The notes beneath the pieces are model-generated. The model was not told the origin of the DNA. It saw only the letters and a program-made list of their open reading frames with translations, and searched no databases. Made by a program: the position numbers and the translations under genes. From Bradyrhizobium jicamae (GTDB lineage: Bacteria > Pseudomonadota > Alphaproteobacteria > Rhizobiales > Xanthobacteraceae): a stretch of 64,000 nucleotides of DNA. Positions 37,760-46,696 of the stretch are shown piece after piece (the first letter of the stretch is position 1; each line of letters starts with the position of its first letter). Location: contig NZ_LLXZ01000215.1 of the NCBI RefSeq assembly GCF_001440395.1, positions 114,697 to 178,696 of the forward strand, given 5' to 3'.

Positions 37760-38542
37760 ATGACCGATTCAAGCAGCGTGATACGCGAGAAGCGCGGGCA
37801 GGCGTTCTGGATTACCATCAACCGGCCGGACAAGCGCAACGCCATCAATGCCGATGTCGTCGCCGGCATCGTCCGCGGTTATCGCGAAGCCCATGATGAC
37901 AAGGACGTCCGCGTCATCGTGCTGACGGGGGCGGGCGATAAGGCGTTTTGCGCCGGCGCCGACCTGCAGAACAGCGGTGCCGCCTTTGCGATGGATTTTT
38001 CCAGGCCGAATGTCGACTACGCCGATCTCTTGCGGCTGTCGCAGAACGCCACCAAGCCAGCGATCGCCCGTGTGGCCGGCGTCTGCATGGCCGGTGGCAT
38101 GGGGCTGTTGTGCATGACGGACATGGCGGTCGCCGCCGATCACGTGATTTTGGGTTTGCCCGAGGTGAAGGTCGGCGTGTTCCCGATGCAGGTGCTGAGC
38201 CTGTTGCAATCGATCGCGCCGAAGCGGCTGGTCAGCGAGTGGGCGCTGACCGGCGAGCCGTTTGACGCTCGCACCGCCAAGGAAGCCGGCCTCCTGAATT
38301 ATGTGGTGCCGGCCGCCGAACTCGACGCCAAGGTCGAATGGCTGGTCAGCCGCATCGTCGACAAGTCGCCGACCGCGATCCGCCGTGGCAAATATGCCAT
38401 GCGGGCGATCGCCTCGATGTCGTTCGACGAAAGCATCGCCTATACCGAAAGCCAGATCGCGCTGCTGGCGATGACGGAAGACGCCAAGGAAGGCCTCAAG
38501 GCTTTCGGCGAAAAGCGCAAGCCGTCATGGACGGGAAAATAG
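37760..38542 (+). CDS. Enoyl-CoA hydratase/isomerase (crotonase) family protein
   Basis: A 260-residue crotonase with AFCAGADL and AGGMGLLCM for the oxyanion hole. At the first hydratase glutamate position it has Gly (GGMGLLC). The second glutamate is present in LPEVKVG. One of the two usual catalytic acids is thus missing, so isomerase or other crotonase chemistry is possible. ATG 37760 follows AGCAGGAC. A 20-bp perfect hairpin lies at 37720-37739 between the molybdoenzyme stop and this gene, so it may be separately transcribed or attenuated. Confidence 0.88.
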   Translation: MTDSSSVIREKRGQAFWITINRPDKRNAINADVVAGIVRGYREAHDDKDVRVIVLTGAGDKAFCAGADLQNSGAAFAMDFSRPNVDYADLLRLSQNATKPAIARVAGVCMAGGMGLLCMTDMAVAADHVILGLPEVKVGVFPMQVLSLLQSIAPKRLVSEWALTGEPFDARTAKEAGLLNYVVPAAELDAKVEWLVSRIVDKSPTAIRRGKYAMRAIASMSFDESIAYTESQIALLAMTEDAKEGLKAFGEKRKPSWTGK

Positions 38543-38616
38543 TTTGGTTGCGGTCGTAGATGAACTTTTGGAAGCCCTACAAGCAAAATCTAGTGGCTCA
38601 TGATGCTTGTGAGGTG

Positions 38617-39072
38617 TCATTCCGGCGTCGGGACCGGTGCGGGTTTTGTCCGTTCCTCACGGCGCTTCTTGGAGCCTGAAATCAGCTGTTTGCGCGTGCG
38701 CTTGGCATAGGCTGGCAGCGGGCGTGTCGATCGATGACGGGCGGCGGCCCGTAACTCGGCATCTGTAAGGTCGCTGTCGGCGCCTTCCGTAAAGCCGCCG
38801 TGACGGAACGAGGTAAATGATAATTCAGTTCGAATTCCAGCAGCTGCAACGATCTTTTTTACGACGCGCCGCAGATAGCGAAGATCTTTGCGTTCTGTGA
38901 TCCAAGGGAGCTGAGTACTCGACCTGCGGTGCCCATGGTCGCGCCGAATCATCAGCCCTGAGACGATTGCGTCCTTGATTGCGTCGAGCTCCGCCATGAG
39001 TTCGGGGAAAAGAGGCTCACCGGTGTCGTCCAAAATCGCTGGAGAATGAACCCCGCAACATAACAATAACAT
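38617..39072 (-). pseudogene. Tyrosine recombinase/integrase, C-terminal fragment
   Basis: About 150 residues matching the C-terminal half of a tyrosine recombinase catalytic domain. Visible are the R-H pair in SFRHGGFTEG, the later H-R in AARHRS, and the catalytic tyrosine in LPAYAKRT. The N-terminal arm-binding and core-binding domains and the first catalytic arginine are absent. Homologous-looking sequence starts at about ILDDTGEPLFPEL, right beside the point at 39072 where a truncated pabB begins on the other strand. It marks the left edge of a decayed accessory segment. Confidence 0.75.
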
Positions 39073-39908
39073 GGCATTCGAACTTCAGCCGCGAGCGCTA
39101 TGTCGCGGCAGTACAGGGCGTCATAGATTTGATTCTGGCGGGGGACATCTTCCAGGCCAACATTGCGCAGCGCTTTACCGCTCGGTTATCCGCCGCGTTC
39201 GACCCGGTTGCCTTCTACTGTCGGCTTCGCTCCCTGAACCCGGCGCCCTTTGCGGCCCTACTGCGCTACGACAAGCTGACAATTGCATCGAGCTCGCCCG
39301 AACGGTTTCTCAAGCTTGGCGGACGACAGGTTGAAACGCGGCCAATCAAGGGCACGATCGCGCGTTCCGCTGACCCGACGGAAGACCTGCGCCGCGCTGC
39401 ATTTCTGCGTGCCTCCGAGAAGGATCGTGCCGAGAACATTATGATCGTCGATCTTCTGCGCAACGATCTGTCACGCGTTTGCACCGAACATTCGGTGGAG
39501 GTTCCCGTGCTCTGCGGCCTCGAATCCTATGCTTCGGTGCATCACCTCGTATCAGTCGTGACGGGAACACTTGCGGCGGATCACGATGCCATCACCCTGT
39601 TGCAAGCTTGCTTTCCCGGCGGATCTATCACAGGAGTGCCGAAGGTCCGAGCGATGGAAATTATCACTGAAATCGAGCAAGTGGCGCGAGAGGTCTATTG
39701 TGGGGCAATCGGTTTCATCGGCTTCAACGGGCGCATGGACACCAACGTTGCGATTCGCACTGTAGCGATCAAGGATGGCCTTGCGTCCTTTCATGCTGGA
39801 GGTGGGGTCACGTCGATGTCGGAGCCAGATGCCGAGTATGAGGAAACACTCGCCAAGGCGCAGCGCATCTTCGAGGCGTTTTGGGTCAACGCATCTCGTG
39901 TGTTATGA
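39072..39908 (+). pseudogene. pabB: Aminodeoxychorismate synthase component I (PabB), 5'-truncated
   Basis: The C-terminal ~278 residues of a chorismate-binding enzyme. Homology is visible from NFSRERYVAAV (39081) through AGDIFQANIAQRF, RPIKGTIARS, IVDLLRNDLSRV and HAGGGVTSMSEPDAEY. The lysine in PIKGT is diagnostic for aminodeoxychorismate synthase (anthranilate synthases have PIAGT). The reading frame is open upstream but has no start or N-terminal domain; it meets the recombinase fragment at about 39072. It overlaps pabA in ATGA. The truncation should abolish function. Confidence 0.8.
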
Positions 39909-40473
39909 TTGCAGTCATCGACAACTACGATTCATTTGTCTTCAACATCGCCCGCTATTTCCGGGAGCTTGGGGAGGGGGTGGAAGTTATCCGGAACGAC
40001 GCGATCAGTGTCGCCGATCTGGTTCGCCTGAGTCCTCGCGGAGTGGTGATCTCACCAGGCCCCTGCACCCCAATTGAGGCCGGGATATCCAGAGCGATTG
40101 TTCACCAGCTTTCCGGTCGCATCCCAATTCTGGGCATCTGCCTTGGACATCAGTGCATAGGGAGCGTTTTCGGGGGACACGTGATGCGTGCACACCGTCC
40201 CATGCACGGGCGAGCAGCATATCACGCATGATGGTCATGGCTTGTTTGAAGGACTCCCGTCGCCGCTCCGCGTCGGGCGGTACCATTCACTTGTTGTCGA
40301 GTTGGATCAGAGCCCGTCGCATCTAGTGGTAGCGGCGCGCTCGGAGGAGGGCGAGATCATGGCTCTTGGTCATCGCTCAACCTACCTACGGTGTACAGTT
40401 CCATCCGGAATCGATACTGTCAGAGTGCGGACACCAGTTGCTCGGTAACTTCCTCCGAATCGTGGACGCGTGA
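39905..40473 (+). pseudogene. pabA: Aminodeoxychorismate synthase glutaminase subunit (PabA), two frameshifts
   Basis: A glutamine amidotransferase of about 188 residues in three frames. The first frame from ATG 39905 has IDNYDSFVFNIARYF and the nucleophile cysteine in LGICLGHQ. After HGRA near 40215 the frame shifts to HITHDGHGLFEGLP and RYHSLVVELD. Near 40385 it shifts again to YGVQFHPESILSECG, carrying the catalytic His and Glu, and ends at 40473. Two independent shifts plus a truncated partner favour a true pseudogene. Confidence 0.78.
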
Positions 40474-40585
40474 CCTGCGTAACCGAAAAATCTGGCGTTC
40501 AATTCACGAATGTTATGCTAAACGTCAAGCAAAAGTGATTCGCCGATAGATGGCGACTGAAGAATTTCCAGCTAGCCCCAGTGAT

Positions 40586-40773
40586 TCAAACCTTCTTCAG
40601 CTTCGAAGGAGAAGGCTCCTCAGAAGTTTCGATCGGGTGGTCCAGCAGGACGTCGACCTTGCTGGTCTCGAACGCCACGGCGCGCGGCCGCACCAGGAAT
40701 TATCTGCAAGCAGAGTTTCGACGTGGGGCTCTTTGATGTAGCAAATCGGGCTCTTGAGCAGACGATCATTCAT
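40586..40773 (-). pseudogene. Small gene coupled to the LysR gene, frameshifted; family unknown
   Basis: The ATG at 40773 overlaps the LysR stop in ATGA, suggesting translational coupling. The first frame reads MNDRLLKSPICYIKEPHVET and on to LADN. A second frame then runs FLVRPRAVAFETSKVDV to a stop at 40586, ending SPSKLKKV. One missing base at GATAA-TTCCTG (about 40697) joins them as LADN-FLVRPR, giving a hydrophilic protein of about 62 residues. I do not recognise it. It could be a real small gene with a read error or a remnant. Confidence 0.4.
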
Positions 40774-41663
40774 GCTGCCGCCCCGGTCAACTCTAGCTGT
40801 ACGAACTCCGCGAAGGCTCGTGCTTTGGCACTTGCACGACGACCGGTTGGGAATACGGCCCAAATGTCAATTGAGGGAAGCCGCCAGTCGGCTAAGACCT
40901 CACGTACCGCACCGCTCTTAAGTTCGTCGCCGAGCATGCAGTCGCTTACGACGGCAAGTCCGAGGTTCGCGAGCACGGCCTCGCGCACCGCTTCTGCGGC
41001 TGTCGAGCGAATGCGACCGTTGAGTGAAACGTTCTCTTCATTTGCGTCCTTGACGAAGGTCCAGGTCACGCCACCGCCTCGTTGTGTGTATATGATCGCC
41101 TCGTGTTGGTCGAGATCGTGTGGCCTTAGAGGAACGCCGGAGTCCGCAAAGTAGACGGGGGTGCCAACGACGCGTCGGCGAACATCGGAAATCTTGCGAG
41201 CCGTCAGCGTTGAGTCTTTGAGCGCACCCATACGCAAGGCGACGTCGATGCCTTCACCAACAAGATCGACGTCGCGATCATCGAGGATGAGTTCGATCTC
41301 GAGTTTCGGATGTTGAGCAAGAAATCGGCCGAGCTTGGGCGCGATCTTGAGCCGCGTCAGAGTGACCGCTGCGCTGACTCGCAGCCGGCCGTGGAGGGCG
41401 GCGCCAGCGCCGCGGGCCGCAAGCTCTGCTTCGTCGGCCTCTGCGATCGTGAGCTTTGCGCGCTCGTAGAAAATCTGACCAGCTTCGGTAGTGCTCAAGC
41501 TGCGCGAGGAACGCAAAAGGAGTGAAACTCCGAGTCTCTGCTCAAGCTGCGCAACGGTTTTGGAAATGGAGGGCTGACCGACACGCAGCTGGCGTGCGGC
41601 AGCCGAGAACGAGCCGGTCTCAATGACCTTCACAAAGGTGTGCATCGCAGCTAGACGGTCCAT
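40770..41663 (-). CDS. LysR-family transcriptional regulator
   Basis: A 297-residue LysR regulator. The N-terminal winged helix is MDRLAAMHTFVKVIETGSFSAAARQL (read in parts) with the recognition helix at QPSISKTVAQLEQRLG, and the effector domain follows. It is divergent from an SDR gene 323 bp away, the classic LysR arrangement, so it probably controls that gene and itself. Its codon use is less GC-rich than the flanking chromosome, consistent with an acquired segment. Confidence 0.92.
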   Translation of the reverse strand: MDRLAAMHTFVKVIETGSFSAAARQLRVGQPSISKTVAQLEQRLGVSLLLRSSRSLSTTEAGQIFYERAKLTIAEADEAELAARGAGAALHGRLRVSAAVTLTRLKIAPKLGRFLAQHPKLEIELILDDRDVDLVGEGIDVALRMGALKDSTLTARKISDVRRRVVGTPVYFADSGVPLRPHDLDQHEAIIYTQRGGGVTWTFVKDANEENVSLNGRIRSTAAEAVREAVLANLGLAVVSDCMLGDELKSGAVREVLADWRLPSIDIWAVFPTGRRASAKARAFAEFVQLELTGAAA

Positions 41664-41986
41664 TTATTCCTCGCGAGAATGCAAGATATCGCTGCGTCCT
41701 ATCTACACGTTTTGGGAAGGCATGAGTTAGTCTCTCGGACAAGAGATGGGAGGGGTGTTGTATTTCGGGATAAAATATCAAGTGTTTGTAAGAAACGTCG
41801 AGACCGTACGTCTTAATCGCTTGTGTGACGGGGGCATTGGGCACTTCGTCTCCCACCACCGCAAACTCGGCGCATCAAAGGCGGCTACTTCCGGTGCGGC
41901 GGACTTGTAGGACCGCGGTTCGCGAACAGACTGAGCTGGCGCCAACGTCGCAACGACATCGGCTCCGCTCGTTGATGGAGTCAAGG
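41664..41986. promoter_or_regulatory. Divergent intergenic region between LysR regulator and SDR
   Basis: This 323-bp gap must contain both promoters and the LysR binding site. It is noticeably richer in A+T than the surrounding genes. I could not identify a convincing T-N11-A box or promoter elements by eye. No coding potential was judged real. Confidence 0.4.
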
Positions 41987-42739
41987 ATGAATAGCTTGAA
42001 GTACAAGAATGCAGTTGTGACCGGCGCGTCGAAGGGCATCGGCGCCGCAATCGCCAAGAGCCTTGCCGAGGCCGGCGCGGCTGTGGCCGTGAACTGTGCT
42101 TCCGACATTGACGGGGCCGACAGAGTGGTCAAGGAGATCGTCGAAAAGGGTGGCAGGGCGGTCGCGGTTAGGGCCGACATGTCTAAGGCAGCTGAGGTTG
42201 AGCGCTTGTTCGAGGTAACGAGAACTGCCTTGGGTCAACCCAGCATTCTAGTAAATAATGCGGGCGTTTTTGAATTTGGTCCTATCGAGGACATCTCCGA
42301 GGAGCAGTTTCACCGTCATTTCAACATTAACGTACTCGGGACGATGCTTGCTGTTCGGCAGGCGGTGAGGCATTTCCCCCAAGAGGGAGGCAGCATCATC
42401 AACATAAGTTCGATCGCGAGCGAGATCGCAAATCCAAATACCAGTCTTTATGCGGCGTCCAAGGGAGCGATCGATACACTGACCGTGGCGCTGGCGAGGG
42501 AGCTCGGCCAACGTCAAATCCGTGTAAACGCTGTGGCTCCTGGTTATACTGATACCGAGGGGAACCGGCGGATCGGGTTCGTGGGTAGCGCTGCAGCTGA
42601 AATGCTGGTCGCGGCGACGCCGCTTGGAGCGCGTCTGGGACGGCCGGAAGAGATCGCTCCTGTGGTCGTCTTCCTTGCCTCCGATCACGCAGCTTGGCTA
42701 ACCGGGGAACGCGTTGCCGTTTCGGGCGGAATCCACTGA
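41987..42739 (+). CDS. SDR-family oxidoreductase (FabG-like)
   Basis: A 250-residue NAD(P)-dependent short-chain reductase. The cofactor motif TGASKGIG, the NNAG motif and the catalytic Y-A-A-S-K (SLYAASKGAID) are intact, with the usual C-terminal LTGERVAVSGG. ATG 41987 is chosen for GGAG six bases upstream; ATG 41975 lacks one. It is divergent from the LysR gene, its likely regulator. The substrate is unknown. Confidence 0.92.
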   Translation: MNSLKYKNAVVTGASKGIGAAIAKSLAEAGAAVAVNCASDIDGADRVVKEIVEKGGRAVAVRADMSKAAEVERLFEVTRTALGQPSILVNNAGVFEFGPIEDISEEQFHRHFNINVLGTMLAVRQAVRHFPQEGGSIINISSIASEIANPNTSLYAASKGAIDTLTVALARELGQRQIRVNAVAPGYTDTEGNRRIGFVGSAAAEMLVAATPLGARLGRPEEIAPVVVFLASDHAAWLTGERVAVSGGIH

Positions 42740-43190
42740 TGGACACTCCATTCCTTTGCTGAGGTAGGTTAGCTCAGCGTTGGTGGGACCTGTGACCGGC
42801 CGTGCGAGCAGGCGAAGGCCGCTCTAGCGACCGAGACGCTCGCAGACGGACGCTTCAGTCGTTGCGCCGACCAAGAACCGAAGAGGCCCACGGCAAAGCG
42901 ATTGCCTCCTCGCAGTTTTTGTTGGCGACAGCTACTACGATCCGCAGAACACGCAACGTGATAATGCTTGAATTTCGCCGGTACCGATTCGGCAGATTGC
43001 TTGGCAATCCGGAACCGAAATCCAATTGTTTTCGCCAGCACAGGGTGATCCTGGCTGATCCCGGTAAACAAACTCAGTAAGGTCAACTTGTATTTCTCGG
43101 CCGCCGGTCTTCACTGGGCGCCGCAGGTCTCGACACAGCTCGTCGGAAGGCATTCCGGCGAGCCAACTGCAAGTAGGGCTTAAGCGATCA
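42740..43190. other. 451-bp stretch without a supported gene
   Basis: Short open frames exist on both strands, for example minus-strand sequence around 42940-43130 reading VYRDQPGSPC, but none has a ribosome site plus family resemblance. It may be the eroded right edge of the accessory segment that starts with the recombinase fragment at 38617. I see no terminator, tRNA or repeat in it. Confidence 0.4.
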
Positions 43191-43619
43191 TTATCCCGCA
43201 TTCGCCTTCAGTCCGGCAGCTTCGATGCCGGCGACGGCGCAGACCTCGTCATTGTCTGACGTGTCGCCGCTGACACCGACGGCGCCGAGCAGGCCGTCAT
43301 CACCCTGGATCAGCACGCCGCCCGGCACCGGCACCAGGCGTCCCTGCGCCAGCGCATTCACGGCGCTGACGAAATAGGCCTGCTCCTGGGCGCGCTGGAA
43401 CAGCGCCCGCGAACCCATACCCATCGCAAGCGCGCCGTAGGCCTTGCCATGCGCGATCTCGGCGCGCATCAGGCTGGTGCCGTCCTGTGCGGCCGTGACC
43501 TTCACGCAGCCGCGCGCATCCAGAATGGTGATGACCAGCGGCTTCAACTTCTTCTCGACGCCCATGGCGAGGGCGGCATCGAGAATCTTGCGGGCGACGT
43601 CGAGGGTTAGTTCAGCCAT
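43191..43619 (-). CDS. HbpS/GlcG-family heme-binding-like protein
   Basis: A 142-residue single-domain protein of the GlcG/HbpS (DUF336) family. Landmarks are LDVARKILDAALAM at the N-terminus, AHGKAYGALAMGMGS in the middle and PGGVLIQGDDGLLGAVGVSGDTSDND near the end. Family members sit in glycolate or other 2-hydroxyacid operons, and here it follows an FAD/FeS hydroxyacid dehydrogenase by 29 bp. The start at 43619 has AAGGAATC upstream; the longer frame to 43745 overlaps the neighbour. Confidence 0.9.
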   Translation of the reverse strand: MAELTLDVARKILDAALAMGVEKKLKPLVITILDARGCVKVTAAQDGTSLMRAEIAHGKAYGALAMGMGSRALFQRAQEQAYFVSAVNALAQGRLVPVPGGVLIQGDDGLLGAVGVSGDTSDNDEVCAVAGIEAAGLKANAG

Positions 43620-43648
43620 GAATAGATTCCTTTGCGATTGAGTGGGGA

Positions 43649-46591
43649 TTAATGCTTCACTTGCGCGCTGTCGAGGCTCATCGCGAGCACGCGGGCGACA
43701 TGCAGCGCCGCACGGTTCGTGCCGTCCTTGATCTGATGCCGGCACGAGGTGCCGTCAGCCACGATCAGCGTGGCGGTTTCGGCGCGGCGCACCGCCGGCA
43801 GCAGCGACAGCTCGGCCATCTCCATTGAGGCCTCGTACGTGTCGGCGCCGTAGCCGAACGCGCCGGCCATGCCGCAGCAACTGGATTCGATCGTTTCGAC
43901 GCTGAGCTCGGGAATGAGGCGAAGCGCCTTTTCGACCGGCTTGAACGCGCCGAAGGATTTTTGATGGCAGTGGCCGTGAATTAGAGCTTTCCCAGGCATC
44001 GCACCGAGCGGCAGCTTCAGCCGTCCGGCCTCCGCCTCGCGAACCAGGAATTCCTCGAACAGCAGAGCATGTGCGCTGATGCTCTTCGCCTCATTATCCG
44101 AGCGCAGCGACGGCAGCTCGTCGCGCAGCGTGAGAAGACAGCTTGGCTCCAGCCCGATGATCGGCACCCCGCGCGCAGCGAACGGTGCATAGGTGGTGAC
44201 CAGCCGGTTCAATTCGCTGCGGGCCTGGTCGACCAGTCCCGCCGAGAGGAACGTCCGCCCGCAACACAGCGGCCGGGCGCGATCCGCAGGCCGCGGGATG
44301 TGGACGCGATATCCAGCCTCGACCAGCACCCGCAGGGCGGCGTCGAGATTTTCACGCTCATAGGCGCGATTGAACGTATCGGCGAACAGCACGACTTCGC
44401 GGCCATCCGACGGGCCGTACGTCTCGGCATCGGGTCTGAACACGTCGCGACGGAACGCGGGCAGGGCTCGTTTGGCGCTGATGCCGGCAAATTTCTCGAA
44501 CAGTGCACGCAGCAACGGGCTGCTGTTGCGCCAGTTGGCGAGCGGCGCGAAGCGTGATGCGAGGTTCGCATAGCGTGGGAGATAGCCGACCAGCCGGTCG
44601 CGTAGCGAAAGGCCATGCTTCTCCGCGCGAGCGGCCAGCACCTCGATCTTCATCTTGGCCATGTCGACGCCAGTCGGGCATTCATGGCGACAGGCCTTGC
44701 AGGATACGCAGAGTTTCAGCGTCTCCATCATCTCATCCGAAGCCAGGGCGTGCGGCCCGAGCTGACCCGAGATCGCCAGCCGCAGGGTATTGGCGCGGCC
44801 GCGCGTGACGTCCTTCTCATTGCGGGTGGCGCGATAGGACGGGCACATCACGCCGCCCTCGAGCTTCCGGCAGGCGCCGTTGTTGTTGCACATCTCGACC
44901 GCGCCCTGAAAGCCGCCGCCGGCGCCGGGATAGGCCGACCAGTCGAGCACGGTCTTCAGTTCACCGATGCGATAATCCGGCCGATAGCGGAACAGGCTGC
45001 GGTCGTCCATTTTGGGCGGGTCGACGATCTTGCCGGGATTGAGCAGATTGTCAGGGTCGAAGCGCTGCTTGACCTCGCGGAAATCCGCGACGATGCGCGC
45101 ACCGAACATCGCTTCGTGAAACTCGGAGCGAACCAGCCCGTCGCCATGCTCGCCGGAATGCGATCCCTTGTATTCGCGCACCATCTCGAACGCCTCTTCG
45201 GCGATGGCGCGCATCGCCTTGACGTCCTTCTCCAGTTTCAAATTGAGAACGGGCCGAACGTGCAGGCAGCCTTCGGAGGCGTGCGCATACATCGTGCCGC
45301 GCGTGCCGTGCCTGGCGAAGATGGCGTTGAGCCGCTCGGTGTAGTCGGCGAGATGCGGCAGCGGCACGGCGCAGTCCTCGACGAAGGAGACCGGCTTGCC
45401 CTCCTGCTTCATCGACATCATGACGTTGAGGCCGGAGGTGCGGAAATCCGCGATGGCCGTCTGCGTCGCTGGCTCGATGACGTCGACCACGCCGCCCCAT
45501 TTGCGCTGCGGATGGCTCCAGCCGAAGCCGAGGTCCGCCATCAATTCGGAAAGCTGCTTCAGCTTTTGCAGATTGTCGGCCCGATCCTCTTCCGCAAATT
45601 CGACGATCAGCAGCGCATCCGGATCGCCGCGCACGGTCGCCTCGATCACGGGCTTGAACATCGCGATGTCGCGCCCGAGCGCGATCATGGTGCGGTCGAC
45701 CAGTTCAACGGCGATCGGCCGCAGCTTCACCAGATGCTGCGCCGCATCCATCGCCTCATAGAAGCTGCCGAAATGGCAGACGCCGAGCACCTTGTTGCCG
45801 ATGACGGGCCACAGCTTCAGTTCGACCTGCGTCGTGAACGCCAGCGTGCCCTCGGAGCCGACCAGCAGATGCGCCAAATTGTTCGGTGCATTGCGCGGCA
45901 CCAGCGCATCGAGATTGTAGCCGCCGACACGGCGCTGCACTTTCGGGAAACGCTCAGCGACCTCGGCGGCCTCGCGCTCGCCGAGATCGAGCATGTCACG
46001 GAATAGTTCGAGCCCACTCTGCGGCGAGTTCACCCGCGCCAGATCCCGCGGCACCTCGCCGAAATGGAGCAGCGTGCCGTCGGCCAGCGCCGCATCCATC
46101 GATAGCGTGTTGTCACGCATGGTGCCGTAGCGCAGCGAACGGCCGCCGCAGGAATTGTTGCCGGCCATGCCGCCAATGGTGGCGCGCGAGGCGGTGGAGA
46201 CGTCGACCGGAAACCACAGCCCGTGCTTCCTGAGCTGGCGGTTGAGATCGTCGAGCACGATTCCGGGTTCGACCACACAGGTGCGGTTCTCGACATCGAG
46301 CGAGAGCAGCCGGTTCAGGTGCTTCGAAAAGTCGACGACTAACCCCTCGTTGACGGTCTGGCCGCACTGCGAGGTACCGCCGCCGCGCGGGGTGACGATT
46401 CGTCCCTCGTCCCGGGCGATCGAAAGCGCCCGCAGGGCCTCGTCCATGGTCCTGGGAACCACCACGCCAAGGGGCAGGATCTGGTAGAACGAGGCATCGG
46501 TCGCGTAGCGGCCGCGGCTAAATCGGTCGAACAGGACGTCGCCGGTAATATTTGATCGTAGCCGGCGCTCAAGTGATGACGCGTTCTTCAT
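43649..46591 (-). CDS. FAD-linked 2-hydroxyacid dehydrogenase fused to an iron-sulfur/CCG domain (YdiJ-like)
   Basis: A 980-residue fusion of a GlcD-type flavoprotein with a GlcF-type iron-sulfur half. The FAD-binding PCMH domain has PRGGGTSQCGQ and GRSLRYGTMRDN. The C-terminal oxidase lobe ends near SHSGEHGDGLVRSEF. The ferredoxin-like motif CVSCKACRHECPTG and two CCG repeats (PLCCGRTF, SSCCGMAGAFG) follow. E. coli YdiJ, a D-2-hydroxyglutarate dehydrogenase, has this layout and size. The substrate is probably a D-2-hydroxyacid such as glycolate, lactate or 2-hydroxyglutarate. ATG 46591 (AGGATTTGGG upstream) is preferred to TTG 46627. Confidence 0.93.
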   Translation of the reverse strand: MKNASSLERRLRSNITGDVLFDRFSRGRYATDASFYQILPLGVVVPRTMDEALRALSIARDEGRIVTPRGGGTSQCGQTVNEGLVVDFSKHLNRLLSLDVENRTCVVEPGIVLDDLNRQLRKHGLWFPVDVSTASRATIGGMAGNNSCGGRSLRYGTMRDNTLSMDAALADGTLLHFGEVPRDLARVNSPQSGLELFRDMLDLGEREAAEVAERFPKVQRRVGGYNLDALVPRNAPNNLAHLLVGSEGTLAFTTQVELKLWPVIGNKVLGVCHFGSFYEAMDAAQHLVKLRPIAVELVDRTMIALGRDIAMFKPVIEATVRGDPDALLIVEFAEEDRADNLQKLKQLSELMADLGFGWSHPQRKWGGVVDVIEPATQTAIADFRTSGLNVMMSMKQEGKPVSFVEDCAVPLPHLADYTERLNAIFARHGTRGTMYAHASEGCLHVRPVLNLKLEKDVKAMRAIAEEAFEMVREYKGSHSGEHGDGLVRSEFHEAMFGARIVADFREVKQRFDPDNLLNPGKIVDPPKMDDRSLFRYRPDYRIGELKTVLDWSAYPGAGGGFQGAVEMCNNNGACRKLEGGVMCPSYRATRNEKDVTRGRANTLRLAISGQLGPHALASDEMMETLKLCVSCKACRHECPTGVDMAKMKIEVLAARAEKHGLSLRDRLVGYLPRYANLASRFAPLANWRNSSPLLRALFEKFAGISAKRALPAFRRDVFRPDAETYGPSDGREVVLFADTFNRAYERENLDAALRVLVEAGYRVHIPRPADRARPLCCGRTFLSAGLVDQARSELNRLVTTYAPFAARGVPIIGLEPSCLLTLRDELPSLRSDNEAKSISAHALLFEEFLVREAEAGRLKLPLGAMPGKALIHGHCHQKSFGAFKPVEKALRLIPELSVETIESSCCGMAGAFGYGADTYEASMEMAELSLLPAVRRAETATLIVADGTSCRHQIKDGTNRAALHVARVLAMSLDSAQVKH

Positions 46592-46696
46592 CCCAAATCC
46601 TATCGTCCAGGAGGATTGTTTCGGCAATCTCTCAAGGAAACAGATGCAATTTATCTTGGGGCGGCGTCAATTGTGAATTCATAATGTATTGGAGGG

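Noticed and set aside
42765..42790. tRNA-like segment GTTAGCTCAGCGTTGG
   Set aside because: It resembles a tRNA D-arm, but no T-arm (GGTTCGA-like) or acceptor pairing follows at the right distance.
44615..46006. 463-residue plus-strand open frame
   Set aside because: Antisense to the YdiJ-like dehydrogenase, whose flavin motifs are intact.
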